Positions 45,389-53,802 of a stretch of 64,000 nucleotides of DNA are shown here, piece after piece. The notes beneath the pieces are model-generated. The model searched no databases. It was given only the letters and a program-made list of their open reading frames with translations, and had not been told where the DNA came from. Position 1 is the stretch's first letter. The number at the start of each line of letters is the position of its first letter. The DNA is from Runella sp. MFBS21 (lineage in GTDB: Bacteria > Bacteroidota > Bacteroidia > Cytophagales > Spirosomataceae), in contig NZ_JARNTW010000003.1 of the NCBI RefSeq assembly GCF_029433105.1, positions 186,001 to 250,000 of the forward strand. Reading direction: 5' to 3'. A program made the translations under genes and the position numbers.

Positions 45389-45433
45389 GAGTTGTGTCAG
45401 TATTTGTCTTGAATATTAAGCATTTATGCAAAA

Positions 45434-45500
45434 TTAGACTTTCCAAGTTTTTAATTTTTCTGATTATCAAAGGCATAGGCATAAAACTTGGAAAGTCTAA
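45434..45500. repeat. Interrupted inverted repeat between hisG and hisD
   Basis: Arms TTAGACTTTCCAAGTTT (45434-45450) and AAACTTGGAAAGTCTAA (45484-45500) are perfect 17-base reverse complements around 33 bases. The arms end GTTT/AAAC like the other palindromes. It lies inside the his operon and could stabilise or end part of the mRNA. Confidence 0.75.
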
Positions 45501-45539
45501 GCTAATTTTACTTAACTACTTACCTCAAAGATTCCAAAA

Positions 45540-46394
45540 TTATCGAATCATTTTTTCAATAGGTATGATTAAAATCCCTTCTGCACCTGCTTCGCGAATT
45601 TTTTCAATATTTGACCAAAAATCGTTTTCGTTAATCACCGAATGCAACGACACCCATCCTTCCGTTACGAGTGGCAATACCGTCGGTGCTTTCATCCCCG
45701 GAATGTATTGCATGATTTCATTGACTGAAGCCGCCGGACAATTCAGCAAAATATATTTGTGATTTTGGGCCGCTTGCACCGCCTTGATTCTAAACATGAT
45801 TTTATCAAGCAAAAGGGCTTTTTCTTCGCTCAAATTAGGAGCGGCTATCAGTATAGCTTCCGAACGATAAATAACCTCTACCTCTTTGAGTCCATTGCTA
45901 AGTAAGGTACTTCCTGAACTCACAATATCGCACACAGCATCGGCCAATCCGATACTGGGGGCAATTTCGACCGAGCCGCTGATTTCGTGAATGTCGGCTT
46001 CTACCCCATTTTCTTTTAAGTAATTTCCCAAAATCCGAGGATACGAAGTAGCAATGCCCCTTCCTTGTAAATCCTGAACACCATTCCACTGCGTACCTCT
46101 CGGAACTGCCAATGAAAGACGGCATTTAGAAAAGCCTAATTTATGTACTACGGTCACTTCACGACCTGTTTCGGTATATACATTTTCACCCACAATTCCC
46201 AAATCCGCGACCCCATCCTCGACATAGCCCGGGATGTCGTCGTCGCGTAAAAACAAAAATTCGGCAGGGAAGTTGGCCGAAATAGATTTCAGTTTACCCG
46301 AAGAGCTACTATCAAACTGAATCCCACACTCTTTGAATAATTTAATAGAATCGTCGCTAAGGCGTCCCGATTTTTGAATGGCAATACGTAACAT
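45540..46394 (-). CDS. hisG: ATP phosphoribosyltransferase, long form
   Basis: A 284-residue enzyme of the long HisG form. The catalytic domains 1 and 2 span ~1-205 (MLRIAIQKSGRLSDDSIKLF, DLGIVGENVYTE, EISGSVEIAPSIGLADAVCDI), and the C-terminal ~75 residues (RIKAVQAAQNHKYILLNCPA, then IPGMKAPTVLPL) form the ACT-like regulatory domain that binds histidine. It condenses ATP and PRPP, the first committed step of histidine synthesis. It is the first gene of the operon, 180 bases after the leader peptide start, so control is both allosteric and by the attenuator at 46471-46577. Confidence 0.96.
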   Translation of the reverse strand: MLRIAIQKSGRLSDDSIKLFKECGIQFDSSSSGKLKSISANFPAEFLFLRDDDIPGYVEDGVADLGIVGENVYTETGREVTVVHKLGFSKCRLSLAVPRGTQWNGVQDLQGRGIATSYPRILGNYLKENGVEADIHEISGSVEIAPSIGLADAVCDIVSSGSTLLSNGLKEVEVIYRSEAILIAAPNLSEEKALLLDKIMFRIKAVQAAQNHKYILLNCPAASVNEIMQYIPGMKAPTVLPLVTEGWVSLHSVINENDFWSNIEKIREAGAEGILIIPIEKMIR

Positions 46395-46454
46395 GAATGA
46401 TTGGTAGTTAGGTGTTTACAACTGTACTTATAGCACAGTGAAACATTTGAAAAT

Positions 46455-46532
46455 CTAATAAAATTGGAGGGGACGAATGACTCGTATCCTGAAGCCATAC
46501 GTTATAAAAAGTTTCTACGCTCGCCCGTAGGC
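46455..46532 (-). promoter_or_regulatory. his attenuator: competing RNA stems
   Basis: Four pairing segments follow the His codons on the minus strand. Segment 1 is GCCUACG (46532-46526), segment 2 CGUAUGGC (46501-46494), segment 3 GGAUACGA (46489-46482) and segment 4 UCGUCC (46476-46471). Segments 1:2 pair over 7 bp with one bulge, 2:3 over CGUAU/AUACG, and 3:4 over ACGA/UCGU plus GG/CC. 2:3 excludes 3:4. A T-rich run follows segment 4 (46466-46450), though not directly. Confidence 0.6.
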
Positions 46533-46577
46533 GTGGTGGTGATGATGTCGAAAAAAAGCGTAGTTGGGTGTTTTCAC
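46515..46577 (-). CDS. his operon leader peptide with five consecutive His codons
   Basis: A 20-residue frame starting with GTG at 46577 and ending TAG at 46515-46517. It reads FFRHHHHHAYGRA at its C-terminal half, with CAT CAT CAC CAC CAC. It starts 18 bases after the predicted transcript start and stands before hisG on the same strand. Five His codons in a row in a 20-codon frame upstream of hisG are a strong sign of ribosome-mediated attenuation. Confidence 0.85.
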   Translation of the reverse strand: MKTPNYAFFRHHHHHAYGRA

Positions 46578-46601
46578 GAAGAATTGTACAAATTGATGCT
46601 G

Positions 46602-46632
46602 CAAATGTAGCTTAGTCTCTGAGGATTGTCAA
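46602..46632 (-). promoter_or_regulatory. Promoter of the his operon
   Basis: Minus strand: TTG at 46632-46630, a 20-base spacer, TACATTTG at 46609-46602, then C. It is a full match to the Bacteroidota housekeeping consensus. The transcript should start near 46595, giving a 200-base leader before hisG. Confidence 0.8.
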
Positions 46633-46656
46633 GGATTTGTACAAAAAAAGAGGATT

Positions 46657-47661
46657 TTAGGCTAAAACAACGCCCAAATCATGTTTTTGGGCTTTTTTAA
46701 TCAAAAAACTAGCCACTGCCAAATCCTGCACGGCGTTTCCGACGGATTTAAAAACTGTAACCTCATCTTCGCTAAGACGAAAAGGTCGAGGCTGGATCAA
46801 TATTTCGCCTAGTTCTGTCAGATGGGGGGTATTGCTCAAAAAACCTTCTTTCATCGCCAACACAATATCTCCTGCCTCAGCCAAAGCCGCCGAACGCTGC
46901 TCTACCACAATTTGGGCTTTTTGCATGGTAGCCGCTGGAATCTCGCGGGCATCTGGCCGATAAGCACCAACGGCATTAATATGAACCCCCTTTTTCAAGT
47001 ATTTGTGTTCAAATACGGGCACATTTGAAGTAGTGGCGGTACAAATAATGTCGGCCTCCTCCAATTGAGAAGGCTCCTGCGCCGCTTCTGTCGAAAGCCC
47101 TAATCGGTTGTGTATTTCCTCACAAAAAGCCTCCGTTTTCGCGATATCTCGCCCAAAAACAAGTATTTTCTCTAATGACCTTACCGCAGCCACGCCTTCG
47201 ATTTGGGTACGTGCTTGGGCACCTGTTCCAAAAACTGCCAACACTTTGGCGTCTTTTCTAGCCAATACGTCGGTCGCTAATCCTGCGGCGGCACCCGTTC
47301 GCAGCGCCGTTAAATACTCCGCATCCAAAAGCGCCAGCGGTTGCCCATGAATCCCATCCATGACCAGCATCATGCCATGTATCAATGGTAAATTTTGGGC
47401 TGGATTTTCCCGAAAAATCGTAACAACTTTGACGCCTAATGCTTCTGATGAAGGCAAATAGACGGGCATAAAAAGGGTTTGGGCATTTTGCTCAGGTTGG
47501 GGAAGATTAACCCTCAAAGGTACTACAGCCTCTCCGTTTGAAAGACTTTGGAAAGCCTCTTTCATCACGTCAATAGCCTCCACCATTGATACAGCCTCCG
47601 CCACCACTTGACGCGAAAGAAAACGAAAAGTTGAATGCTCTTTCATCATTACGTTTTTCAT
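46657..47661 (-). CDS. Ornithine cyclodeaminase family, probable pyrroline-2-carboxylate reductase
   Basis: A 334-residue protein of the ornithine cyclodeaminase/mu-crystallin family: EAVSMVEAIDVMKEAFQSLS, TIFRENPAQNLPLIHGM, the Rossmann loop VFGTGAQARTQIEG, and ICTATTSNVPVF. Members reduce delta-1-pyrroline-2-carboxylate to L-proline (LhpI) or deaminate ornithine. It lies three bases after a trans-3-hydroxyproline dehydratase gene, whose product is that very imine, so the reductase role is strongly favoured. Reaction: pyrroline-2-carboxylate plus NAD(P)H gives L-proline. The his promoter lies just past its stop. Confidence 0.82.
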   Translation of the reverse strand: MKNVMMKEHSTFRFLSRQVVAEAVSMVEAIDVMKEAFQSLSNGEAVVPLRVNLPQPEQNAQTLFMPVYLPSSEALGVKVVTIFRENPAQNLPLIHGMMLVMDGIHGQPLALLDAEYLTALRTGAAAGLATDVLARKDAKVLAVFGTGAQARTQIEGVAAVRSLEKILVFGRDIAKTEAFCEEIHNRLGLSTEAAQEPSQLEEADIICTATTSNVPVFEHKYLKKGVHINAVGAYRPDAREIPAATMQKAQIVVEQRSAALAEAGDIVLAMKEGFLSNTPHLTELGEILIQPRPFRLSEDEVTVFKSVGNAVQDLAVASFLIKKAQKHDLGVVLA

Positions 47662-47664
47662 GAT

Positions 47665-48720
47665 TCACCTTAAAAAGAAACCCTGTCCCAAAGCGTCGTC
47701 GGGGTCAATCAAAAATGTATTTTTCCCACAGATATGTGCTCTACCCTCTACTTCTGGGATGACAGCTCTGTGGGGTCCAAAAGTTGTTTCTTGTTTTACC
47801 TTTGCCACAAATCGACTCCCCACAATGCTCTCAATCACCATCGGCTGACCTATCGGTAATTGTCCTTGTGCATGATGCAGTGCCACCCGCCCACTAACGC
47901 CCGTACCCGTAGGACTACGATCCACTTCACCCTCGGCAAAAATACATACATTGCGGCTATCTGTTCCTTCAGAATGCCCCTTGCCATAAAAGATAGTACC
48001 GTACAAAAAACTCAAATCTTCCTCAAAGGGATGTTTGATTTCGAGCTTATCCATAACGGCTTTTTTGATAGTCATGCCTTTTTCAATCAAAAGTCGATAA
48101 TTGCTTTCGGCCATGCCTAGCCCTATCTTATCGGCATCTACGTAGGCATAAAAAGCCCCACCATACACCACATCAAGCAGTACTTCACCAAGTCCTTCTA
48201 CCTCCACCACTTGGTCGCGATACAATACAAAAGATGGTACATTTTCAAAACTTACCGAGCTCACATGCCCCTGATTGACATAGGCATAGGAAGTAATCAA
48301 CCCCGCAGGTGCTTCTATTATCAGCTTTGTAACAGGCTCTTGGAGTGGCACCAATCCCAATTCCACGGCGACTTTTGTAATGGCGATGATACCATGCCCA
48401 CACATAGAGCTGTAGCCTTCATTGTGCAAAAAAATCACTCCAAAGTCTGCATTGTCGCTACTAGCCTCAGTCACAATGCAGCCATACATATCAGCATGAC
48501 CACGGGGTTCCCACATGAGGGCTTTTCGCAAATAGTCAAGGTTTTGTTTTAAATACCGCCTTTTTTCTAAAATGGTATTTCCTTCCAATAGCGGTAACCC
48601 CGACGTAATAATCCGCAGCGGTTCGCCTCCGGTATGCGCATCGATAGTTGTAATTTGTAACCATTCTTTGGGGGGATTCCAATCATTTAACGCCGCAAGA
48701 CGTTGGGCAATAGAGGACAT
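47665..48720 (-). CDS. trans-3-hydroxy-L-proline dehydratase (proline racemase family)
   Basis: A 351-residue protein of the proline racemase fold. ITTIDAHTGGEPLRII is the family opening; the first catalytic residue is Cys in SMCGHGI. At the second catalytic position the sequence reads DRSPTGTGVSG, with Thr where racemases and 4-hydroxyproline epimerases have Cys. That Cys/Thr pair is the known signature of trans-3-hydroxy-L-proline dehydratase, which makes pyrroline-2-carboxylate after loss of water. The next gene, three bases later, fits the reductase that gives proline. So this operon can feed collagen-derived trans-3-hydroxyproline into proline. Confidence 0.85.
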   Translation of the reverse strand: MSSIAQRLAALNDWNPPKEWLQITTIDAHTGGEPLRIITSGLPLLEGNTILEKRRYLKQNLDYLRKALMWEPRGHADMYGCIVTEASSDNADFGVIFLHNEGYSSMCGHGIIAITKVAVELGLVPLQEPVTKLIIEAPAGLITSYAYVNQGHVSSVSFENVPSFVLYRDQVVEVEGLGEVLLDVVYGGAFYAYVDADKIGLGMAESNYRLLIEKGMTIKKAVMDKLEIKHPFEEDLSFLYGTIFYGKGHSEGTDSRNVCIFAEGEVDRSPTGTGVSGRVALHHAQGQLPIGQPMVIESIVGSRFVAKVKQETTFGPHRAVIPEVEGRAHICGKNTFLIDPDDALGQGFFLR

Positions 48721-48793
48721 AAAGCGTTTAAATATTTTTGAAAGTGAGGTTAAAATAAGTAGATTTCGGACACTTTTCTAAAAAACGTGCAAA

Positions 48794-49258
48794 ATGAAAA
48801 TAGTTTTAATACAGTTTATCTTTATCGCTGCGCTTTTGGTAAGTTTTGAGGGTTTGGCACAGTATGGATATGGGGGTTATGGCGGAGGTTATGGATATGG
48901 CCGTGGGTATTCCTCTAGGAGTCAATTTCCCGATACCCCTCGCAAACCCCTCACCCCCGACAAGATCGCCGAGGAACAAACCAAGTGGATGGATAAAAAG
49001 CTAAAGCTTACCGACGAACAATCGCTCTCAGTCGAAACCGCCAACTTAGACTATGCCTTACGTCTGAATGATTATCAGGAAGCGTTTATGAAATCACACG
49101 CTACTACCAGACCTTCGCCCCAAGAAATCCAACAAGTAAGAACTACCGTAGAAAAATGGCAGGCTGAAAGAGAAACCAAGTTTCAATCAATTTTGACGCC
49201 TGAACAATGGGAAATATACCAGAAGAAAAAGAAAAGTATGCCACATACTTCAGGGTAA
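48794..49258 (+). CDS. Small exported Gly/Tyr-rich protein with Spy/LTxxQ-like C-terminus
   Basis: A 154-residue protein with a signal peptide (MKIVLIQFIFIAALLVSFEG ending around LAQ). The mature protein begins with a Gly/Tyr-rich run (about residues 23-38, alternating YGGYGG-like), followed by a Pro-rich link. The remaining ~100 residues are helical: TKWMDKKLKLTDEQ, and FQSILTPEQWEIYQKKKK, which recalls the LTxxQ motif region of Spy/CpxP-type periplasmic helical proteins. A chaperone or metal-stress role would fit but is unproven. A palindrome follows six bases after the stop. Confidence 0.7.
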   Translation: MKIVLIQFIFIAALLVSFEGLAQYGYGGYGGGYGYGRGYSSRSQFPDTPRKPLTPDKIAEEQTKWMDKKLKLTDEQSLSVETANLDYALRLNDYQEAFMKSHATTRPSPQEIQQVRTTVEKWQAERETKFQSILTPEQWEIYQKKKKSMPHTSG

Positions 49259-49264
49259 CCTCCT

Positions 49265-49297
49265 AACGCAGGGGGCGTTCAAAACGCCCCCTGCGTT
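49265..49297. repeat. 33-base perfect palindrome (GTT-N3-AAC type)
   Basis: Arms aacgcagggggcgtt (49265-49279) and aacgccccctgcgtt (49283-49297) around CAA. Same 15-3-15 build as the element at 11645, and also between convergent genes. Confidence 0.85.
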
Positions 49298-49304
49298 TCG
49301 GCAT

Positions 49305-50573
49305 TTATCCAAAACGCAAAGGATTAAAATCCTGAATATCCATACTGGTTTTGGCCCCTAAGATTAATTCTGCGACAAGTTTCCCCGTAGCAGGACCAAG
49401 GCTTACACCCATCATACCGTGGCCGGTAGCTAAAGTCACGTTTTCAAAACTTTTTACCCTTCCGATGTAAGGCAAACCATCGGGTGAACAAGGACGCAAA
49501 CCACGCCACACTTTTTCTTTTTCTGGCAATGCCACCTCCATGTCGGGGTAGTAGCGATTGATTCCCTGCACAATCCCCCTCACTCGGTTCATGTTTATCG
49601 TCATGTCAGTACCTGCTACTTCGAGCGTACCTGCAAAACGCAAATCTGTCCCCATTGGCGTAGCCGTAGCTCGGGCTTCGAGCATGATAGCAGGTACTTG
49701 GATATTTTGAGCTATATTTTTTACCATAAAACTGTAGCCCTTTCCCCCTTGAAGTGGTAAGGATATGCCCAATTTTTCGGTCAAAACAGGCGACCACGCT
49801 CCCGCCGCAATGACCAATTCGGCCGTTTCTGTTTTGAATATACTACGCTCTCCACTCGTATTTTTGGTCTGCACCGCCATGATTTTATTGCCTTGTTTTT
49901 CAAAAGCAATTACTTCCTGATTTTCGTGAATCCACACACCTCGTTTTTTCAAATAACTCACCAAGTTTTTGACAAGCAAATTGGGTGTAATATGTGCGTC
50001 TCCAGGATAATACACCGCCCCTTTCACATCTACTCTCACCTGAGGTTCAAGGTCTTGTACTTGCTGCGCCGTGAGTATATCTGCCACAATCCCCGCACCA
50101 TTAGCAAGGTGGGCTTCTTCGGCCATTTCGTGCTCAGTATCAGCATTTTTATAGAGCATCAACAACCCACGCTCATGCCATCCAAAGTCTATCTCTTGCG
50201 AGGCAGCTAAGTCTTGAAATAGTTTTTTACTCAACAAACTAATATCTCTCAACACCGGAATCGAGCGTTGTACGTGCTGCTCAGTCGAATGTTTCCAAAA
50301 GAGCATTCCCCAACGCATCAAATCCCAACTCAACCTTGGTTTGACGTAAAAAGGGCTGGTCGATTTGAGCATCCATTGTAAGCCTTTTGCAATCATACCG
50401 GGCTGAGCCAAGGGCACAATATGACTCGGCACAATCATTCCTGCATTGCCAAAAGAGCAGCCATCTTCAAAAGTACCTTGTTCGATTATAGTCACTTGGC
50501 AGCCAGCTTTTTGGAGATAATAGGCCGAAAACAAACCGCTTACGCCTCCTCCGATGATTGTGATTGAAGTCAT
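49305..50573 (-). CDS. FAD-dependent D-amino acid dehydrogenase (DadA-like)
   Basis: A 422-residue flavoprotein. The N-terminal TSITIIGGGVSGLFSAYYLQ is the FAD-binding loop; EQGTFEDGCSFGNAGMIVPSH and PLAQPGMIAKGLQWMLK are typical of DadA. The end has WRGLRPCSPDGLPYIGR and the second FAD contact ATGHGMMGVSLGPATGKL. It oxidises D-amino acids (D-proline, cis-4-hydroxy-D-proline or D-alanine) and passes electrons to the respiratory chain. It stands near the hydroxyproline genes but has no 4-hydroxyproline epimerase next to it, so its substrate is open. Its -7 box TAACTTTG lies at 50606-50599. Confidence 0.85.
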   Translation of the reverse strand: MTSITIIGGGVSGLFSAYYLQKAGCQVTIIEQGTFEDGCSFGNAGMIVPSHIVPLAQPGMIAKGLQWMLKSTSPFYVKPRLSWDLMRWGMLFWKHSTEQHVQRSIPVLRDISLLSKKLFQDLAASQEIDFGWHERGLLMLYKNADTEHEMAEEAHLANGAGIVADILTAQQVQDLEPQVRVDVKGAVYYPGDAHITPNLLVKNLVSYLKKRGVWIHENQEVIAFEKQGNKIMAVQTKNTSGERSIFKTETAELVIAAGAWSPVLTEKLGISLPLQGGKGYSFMVKNIAQNIQVPAIMLEARATATPMGTDLRFAGTLEVAGTDMTINMNRVRGIVQGINRYYPDMEVALPEKEKVWRGLRPCSPDGLPYIGRVKSFENVTLATGHGMMGVSLGPATGKLVAELILGAKTSMDIQDFNPLRFG

Positions 50574-50598
50574 AGTTTTTGATGCTAAATTAAAGACT

Positions 50599-50606
50599 CA
50601 AAGTTA
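50599..50606 (-). promoter_or_regulatory. -7 box of the D-amino acid dehydrogenase gene
   Basis: TAACTTTG on the minus strand, 26 bases before the start codon. No TTG at the -33 distance. Confidence 0.5.
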
Positions 50607-50709
50607 CGACGAGCCTTATATGTTTTGATAATTCGAAGTTGACGACTTCTGATGAAATTTTAACCCATACTTCTTACCGCCAAAAGCCAAGATTGTATTT
50701 AACCCTTGC

Positions 50710-50739
50710 TTGGTTTATTAATTTTTGATTGTATTTTTG
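50710..50739 (+). promoter_or_regulatory. Promoter of the propeller kinase operon
   Basis: TTG at 50710-50712, a 19-base spacer and TATTTTTG at 50732-50739. The transcript should start near 50746, 27 bases before the kinase start. Confidence 0.65.
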
Positions 50740-50772
50740 TACACTTCTTTTTTCTAACAGGCCAGTCATGAA

Positions 50773-53700
50773 ATGCTAATTAACCATCGGCATACCAAAG
50801 GGCTATTTGCGTGCATTTGGCTCCTTGGAATCTTACAGACAGCCGTAGCGCAGGTATATTATTTCCAGCACTACGATATTTTTTCGGGGTTGGGGCAATC
50901 ACAAGTTTCTGACATCGAGCAGGATCGCTTTGGATATATTTGGCTTTCGACGCGGGGCGGAGGGCTTTCCCGCTTTGATGGTCTGCATTTTACAACCTAC
51001 CGCAAAGAAGATAATTTGCCTGCCAACAATATCGTATCTCTCGAAATTTCGCCCAAAGGTCACATGTATGTGGGCACATCATTGGGGCTTTCTATTTATG
51101 ACGGAAAAAAGACCCTGCCTATCAAATCCCCCAGTACAGAACCCTATACCGTATCGTCAGTCATAGGTGATAAAAAAGGGAATATTTATGCTATTTGCAA
51201 CGCAAGTAGACTTGGGAAACTAGTCAATGACAGTCTCATTTTTTTAAAAAAACAAGGTTCAGAACGCCCTTCTTTCTATAGTGATCTGGCGGAGACACCT
51301 TCTCGGCAACTCATGGCAGCCACCTATAGTGGTGAAATATTTGAAGTGACTCCTAGCCATCTTCAACGACGCCACACTGTCCCCGAAGGGCTTGTACTAA
51401 GATGTATGATGTTTGACTCCAAAGATAGTCTTTGGCTTGGTACCGAAAAGGGAATTTTCAGAACATCAGCAAAAAAACAAAATATAAAACTCGATGATTT
51501 ACAGTTCATTAGCAAAGAATTAGCCTATGAAATTACGGAGACTTCTGATGGAAGTATTTGGGTTGGATTAAGTGTAGGAGCACTGCGCTTTAAACAAGGC
51601 AACATTCTTCAATTTGGGATTCATAATGGTTTCACCAATTTTATGGTCAAGGGCTTACTTGAAGATCGAGAAGGCAATATCTGGTTTATAACCGACGGCG
51701 ACGGGGTTTATAAATTCACAAATCCTTCTTTTACAAGTCTCAACGAAAACGCAGGTCTTACTTCCAATACCATTTCCTCTTTTACTATTACCTCTTCTTG
51801 TATATTATGGATTTCATATTTTGGCCGTGGTCTTGATATTTGGAATACCAAAACCCAACAAAAAATCGCTGTTCCCAAAGAGCTCCAAAACAAGCGCATC
51901 AATTGTTTATCAACTGACAATGAAGGGAATATATGGATTGGATTGGCAGGGCCGGGTGTTTATAAGGTTTCTAAAAATCAAGTTCAATATATTCCTTTAG
52001 AAGACTATATTACTTCTCATGGTATTATCCTTTTTTTGGAAGCTGGTCAAGGAAAAGATATGTGGATTAGTACTTCTAATGGGGTTTTGATACACGATGG
52101 TAGCAAGCTAAAACACTACACCTATCAAGAAGGTATCAAAGGCTTGTTTGTAAGAAGAACTTTAAAACTTTCTTCTGGTGAAGTAATTATATCAGGAGCT
52201 AGGGGTCTAAATTTGATAAAAAATGGGGTATTAAGCGATTTTTCGTATGACAAAGATTTAGCTTCCTTTTCGGCACTTAGCATGGCTCAGCGAGCCGATG
52301 GACTAGTGGCTCTTGGAAGCTTTGAAGACGGGGTGGCAATACTCGACCTTAAAAACGGTCGAAAAAACTATTTTACGGTCAAAAATGGACTTTGTTCCAA
52401 TCTCATTTACAATACCATTTTCGATAAAGAAGGGCGTTTATGGGTAGGAACCGAGCGAGGAATCGACCAACTCACCTTGGATAAGAGCCTGAGAATAACC
52501 AATGTACGTCATTTTAACGAAACAGACGGTTTCACCGCTCGCGAAACCAACGCCAATACGATTGCACTTTCGACACAGGGAGATATATGGATAGGTACTA
52601 TCAAAGGGCTATTTCACTACCACCCTAGCAAAGCCAAATCAAAGCTAGAGAATCTCAAAGTTCATTTTACAGACGTAAGGATTCCATTTGATACTACAAA
52701 CCTATTTCAATACCAAACCAAAGAAAACAGTTGGTACAATGAACCTATCCATTTGGAGCTTCCACATACCAAAACCCAGCTCAAAATCAGCTATATAGCT
52801 ATCAATCATAGCCGCCCTGACCATATTCGTTATCAGTATCAGTTGGAAGGAGCCGATACCGATTGGCTAGGACCTACCGACCAAACCGCCGTGGTGTATT
52901 CTCACCTTACGCCCGGCAAGTACACGTTTAAAGTAAAGGCCTCTTTGGGAGACAATCAATGGGGCGAAATCTCCACTTATGAATTTGAAATCGTTCCGCC
53001 TTTTTATCAACGTTGGTGGTTTATTTTAATCATTGTTGTAATAATGGTTTCCATGGGCATCCTCTCGCAAAAGCTTTATATTCAGTATCGTACGCGCAGG
53101 GTATTGGCGTATGAAAAACTCAAACAAGAGGCAGAAGCCGCGATTAGGGTACAAATAGCTCAAGATTTTCATGACGAACTCGGCAATCGATTGGCCGCTA
53201 TTAGAATGCAATCCAATGTGCTTAAGTTTCGATTTAACGGCCATGAAAGCGAAGAAAAAAGGATTGTGGGTGAAATCGAAAAAAATGTCGTGAGACTCTT
53301 TAGGGACACCAAAGATTTTATTTGGTCTATCGACCCCGAAAGCAACCAGATCACCGAGTTGGCACTCTATATCAAAGACTTAGGCGAAAATTTATTACAA
53401 GATACTCCTATTAGATTTCATGCCAACACTCATTTCCCTGCCGATGCTACAGACTTGGTTTTGCCACCAGGCTGGAGTATTCAAGTGATTATGATTTTCA
53501 AGGAAGCACTCACCAACTGTGTCAAACACGCTCAATGCAAAAATATCTACTTTACAGCAACGATTGAGCAGCAATTGTTGACCTTTGAATTGATAGATGA
53601 CGGAATAGGTATTAAGTTTCCCACGGAAGGCTATCATAAAGGGCTAGTTAATATGCGTCAAAGAGCTGAAAAAATACATTGCCATTTGACCATAAAACCC

Positions 53701-53775
53701 GAAAATTTGAAAGGAACAATCGTACAACTAAAAGGGAAAATACCCACCAAAACAGCCTCCCTTAAAAATAGGTAG
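50773..53775 (+). CDS. Sensor histidine kinase with two-component regulator propeller
   Basis: A 1000-residue membrane kinase. After a signal peptide (ending TAVAQ), residues ~30-630 form beta-propeller repeats of the reg_prop type (DRFGYIWLSTRGGGLSRFDG, DREGNIWFITDGDGVYKF, NEGNIWIGLAGPGVYKV, KEGRLWVGTERGIDQL). Then a Y_Y_Y domain (~670-750, YQLEGADTDWLGP) and a membrane helix (~755-775). The kinase core is HisKA_3 type: His near 800 in DFHDELGNRLAAIRMQ, DDGIGI and a late G box. It passes phosphate to a NarL-type regulator, the next gene. In Bacteroidota such propellers often sense polysaccharide fragments; the ligand here is not known. Confidence 0.92.
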   Translation: MLINHRHTKGLFACIWLLGILQTAVAQVYYFQHYDIFSGLGQSQVSDIEQDRFGYIWLSTRGGGLSRFDGLHFTTYRKEDNLPANNIVSLEISPKGHMYVGTSLGLSIYDGKKTLPIKSPSTEPYTVSSVIGDKKGNIYAICNASRLGKLVNDSLIFLKKQGSERPSFYSDLAETPSRQLMAATYSGEIFEVTPSHLQRRHTVPEGLVLRCMMFDSKDSLWLGTEKGIFRTSAKKQNIKLDDLQFISKELAYEITETSDGSIWVGLSVGALRFKQGNILQFGIHNGFTNFMVKGLLEDREGNIWFITDGDGVYKFTNPSFTSLNENAGLTSNTISSFTITSSCILWISYFGRGLDIWNTKTQQKIAVPKELQNKRINCLSTDNEGNIWIGLAGPGVYKVSKNQVQYIPLEDYITSHGIILFLEAGQGKDMWISTSNGVLIHDGSKLKHYTYQEGIKGLFVRRTLKLSSGEVIISGARGLNLIKNGVLSDFSYDKDLASFSALSMAQRADGLVALGSFEDGVAILDLKNGRKNYFTVKNGLCSNLIYNTIFDKEGRLWVGTERGIDQLTLDKSLRITNVRHFNETDGFTARETNANTIALSTQGDIWIGTIKGLFHYHPSKAKSKLENLKVHFTDVRIPFDTTNLFQYQTKENSWYNEPIHLELPHTKTQLKISYIAINHSRPDHIRYQYQLEGADTDWLGPTDQTAVVYSHLTPGKYTFKVKASLGDNQWGEISTYEFEIVPPFYQRWWFILIIVVIMVSMGILSQKLYIQYRTRRVLAYEKLKQEAEAAIRVQIAQDFHDELGNRLAAIRMQSNVLKFRFNGHESEEKRIVGEIEKNVVRLFRDTKDFIWSIDPESNQITELALYIKDLGENLLQDTPIRFHANTHFPADATDLVLPPGWSIQVIMIFKEALTNCVKHAQCKNIYFTATIEQQLLTFELIDDGIGIKFPTEGYHKGLVNMRQRAEKIHCHLTIKPENLKGTIVQLKGKIPTKTASLKNR

Positions 53776-53802
53776 CTTTTAAGGGCCTAACCAAAACGTA
53801 TA

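Noticed and set aside
48860-48910. Tandem DNA repeat in the Gly/Tyr-rich segment
   Set aside because: Explained by the protein's low-complexity composition; units are irregular.
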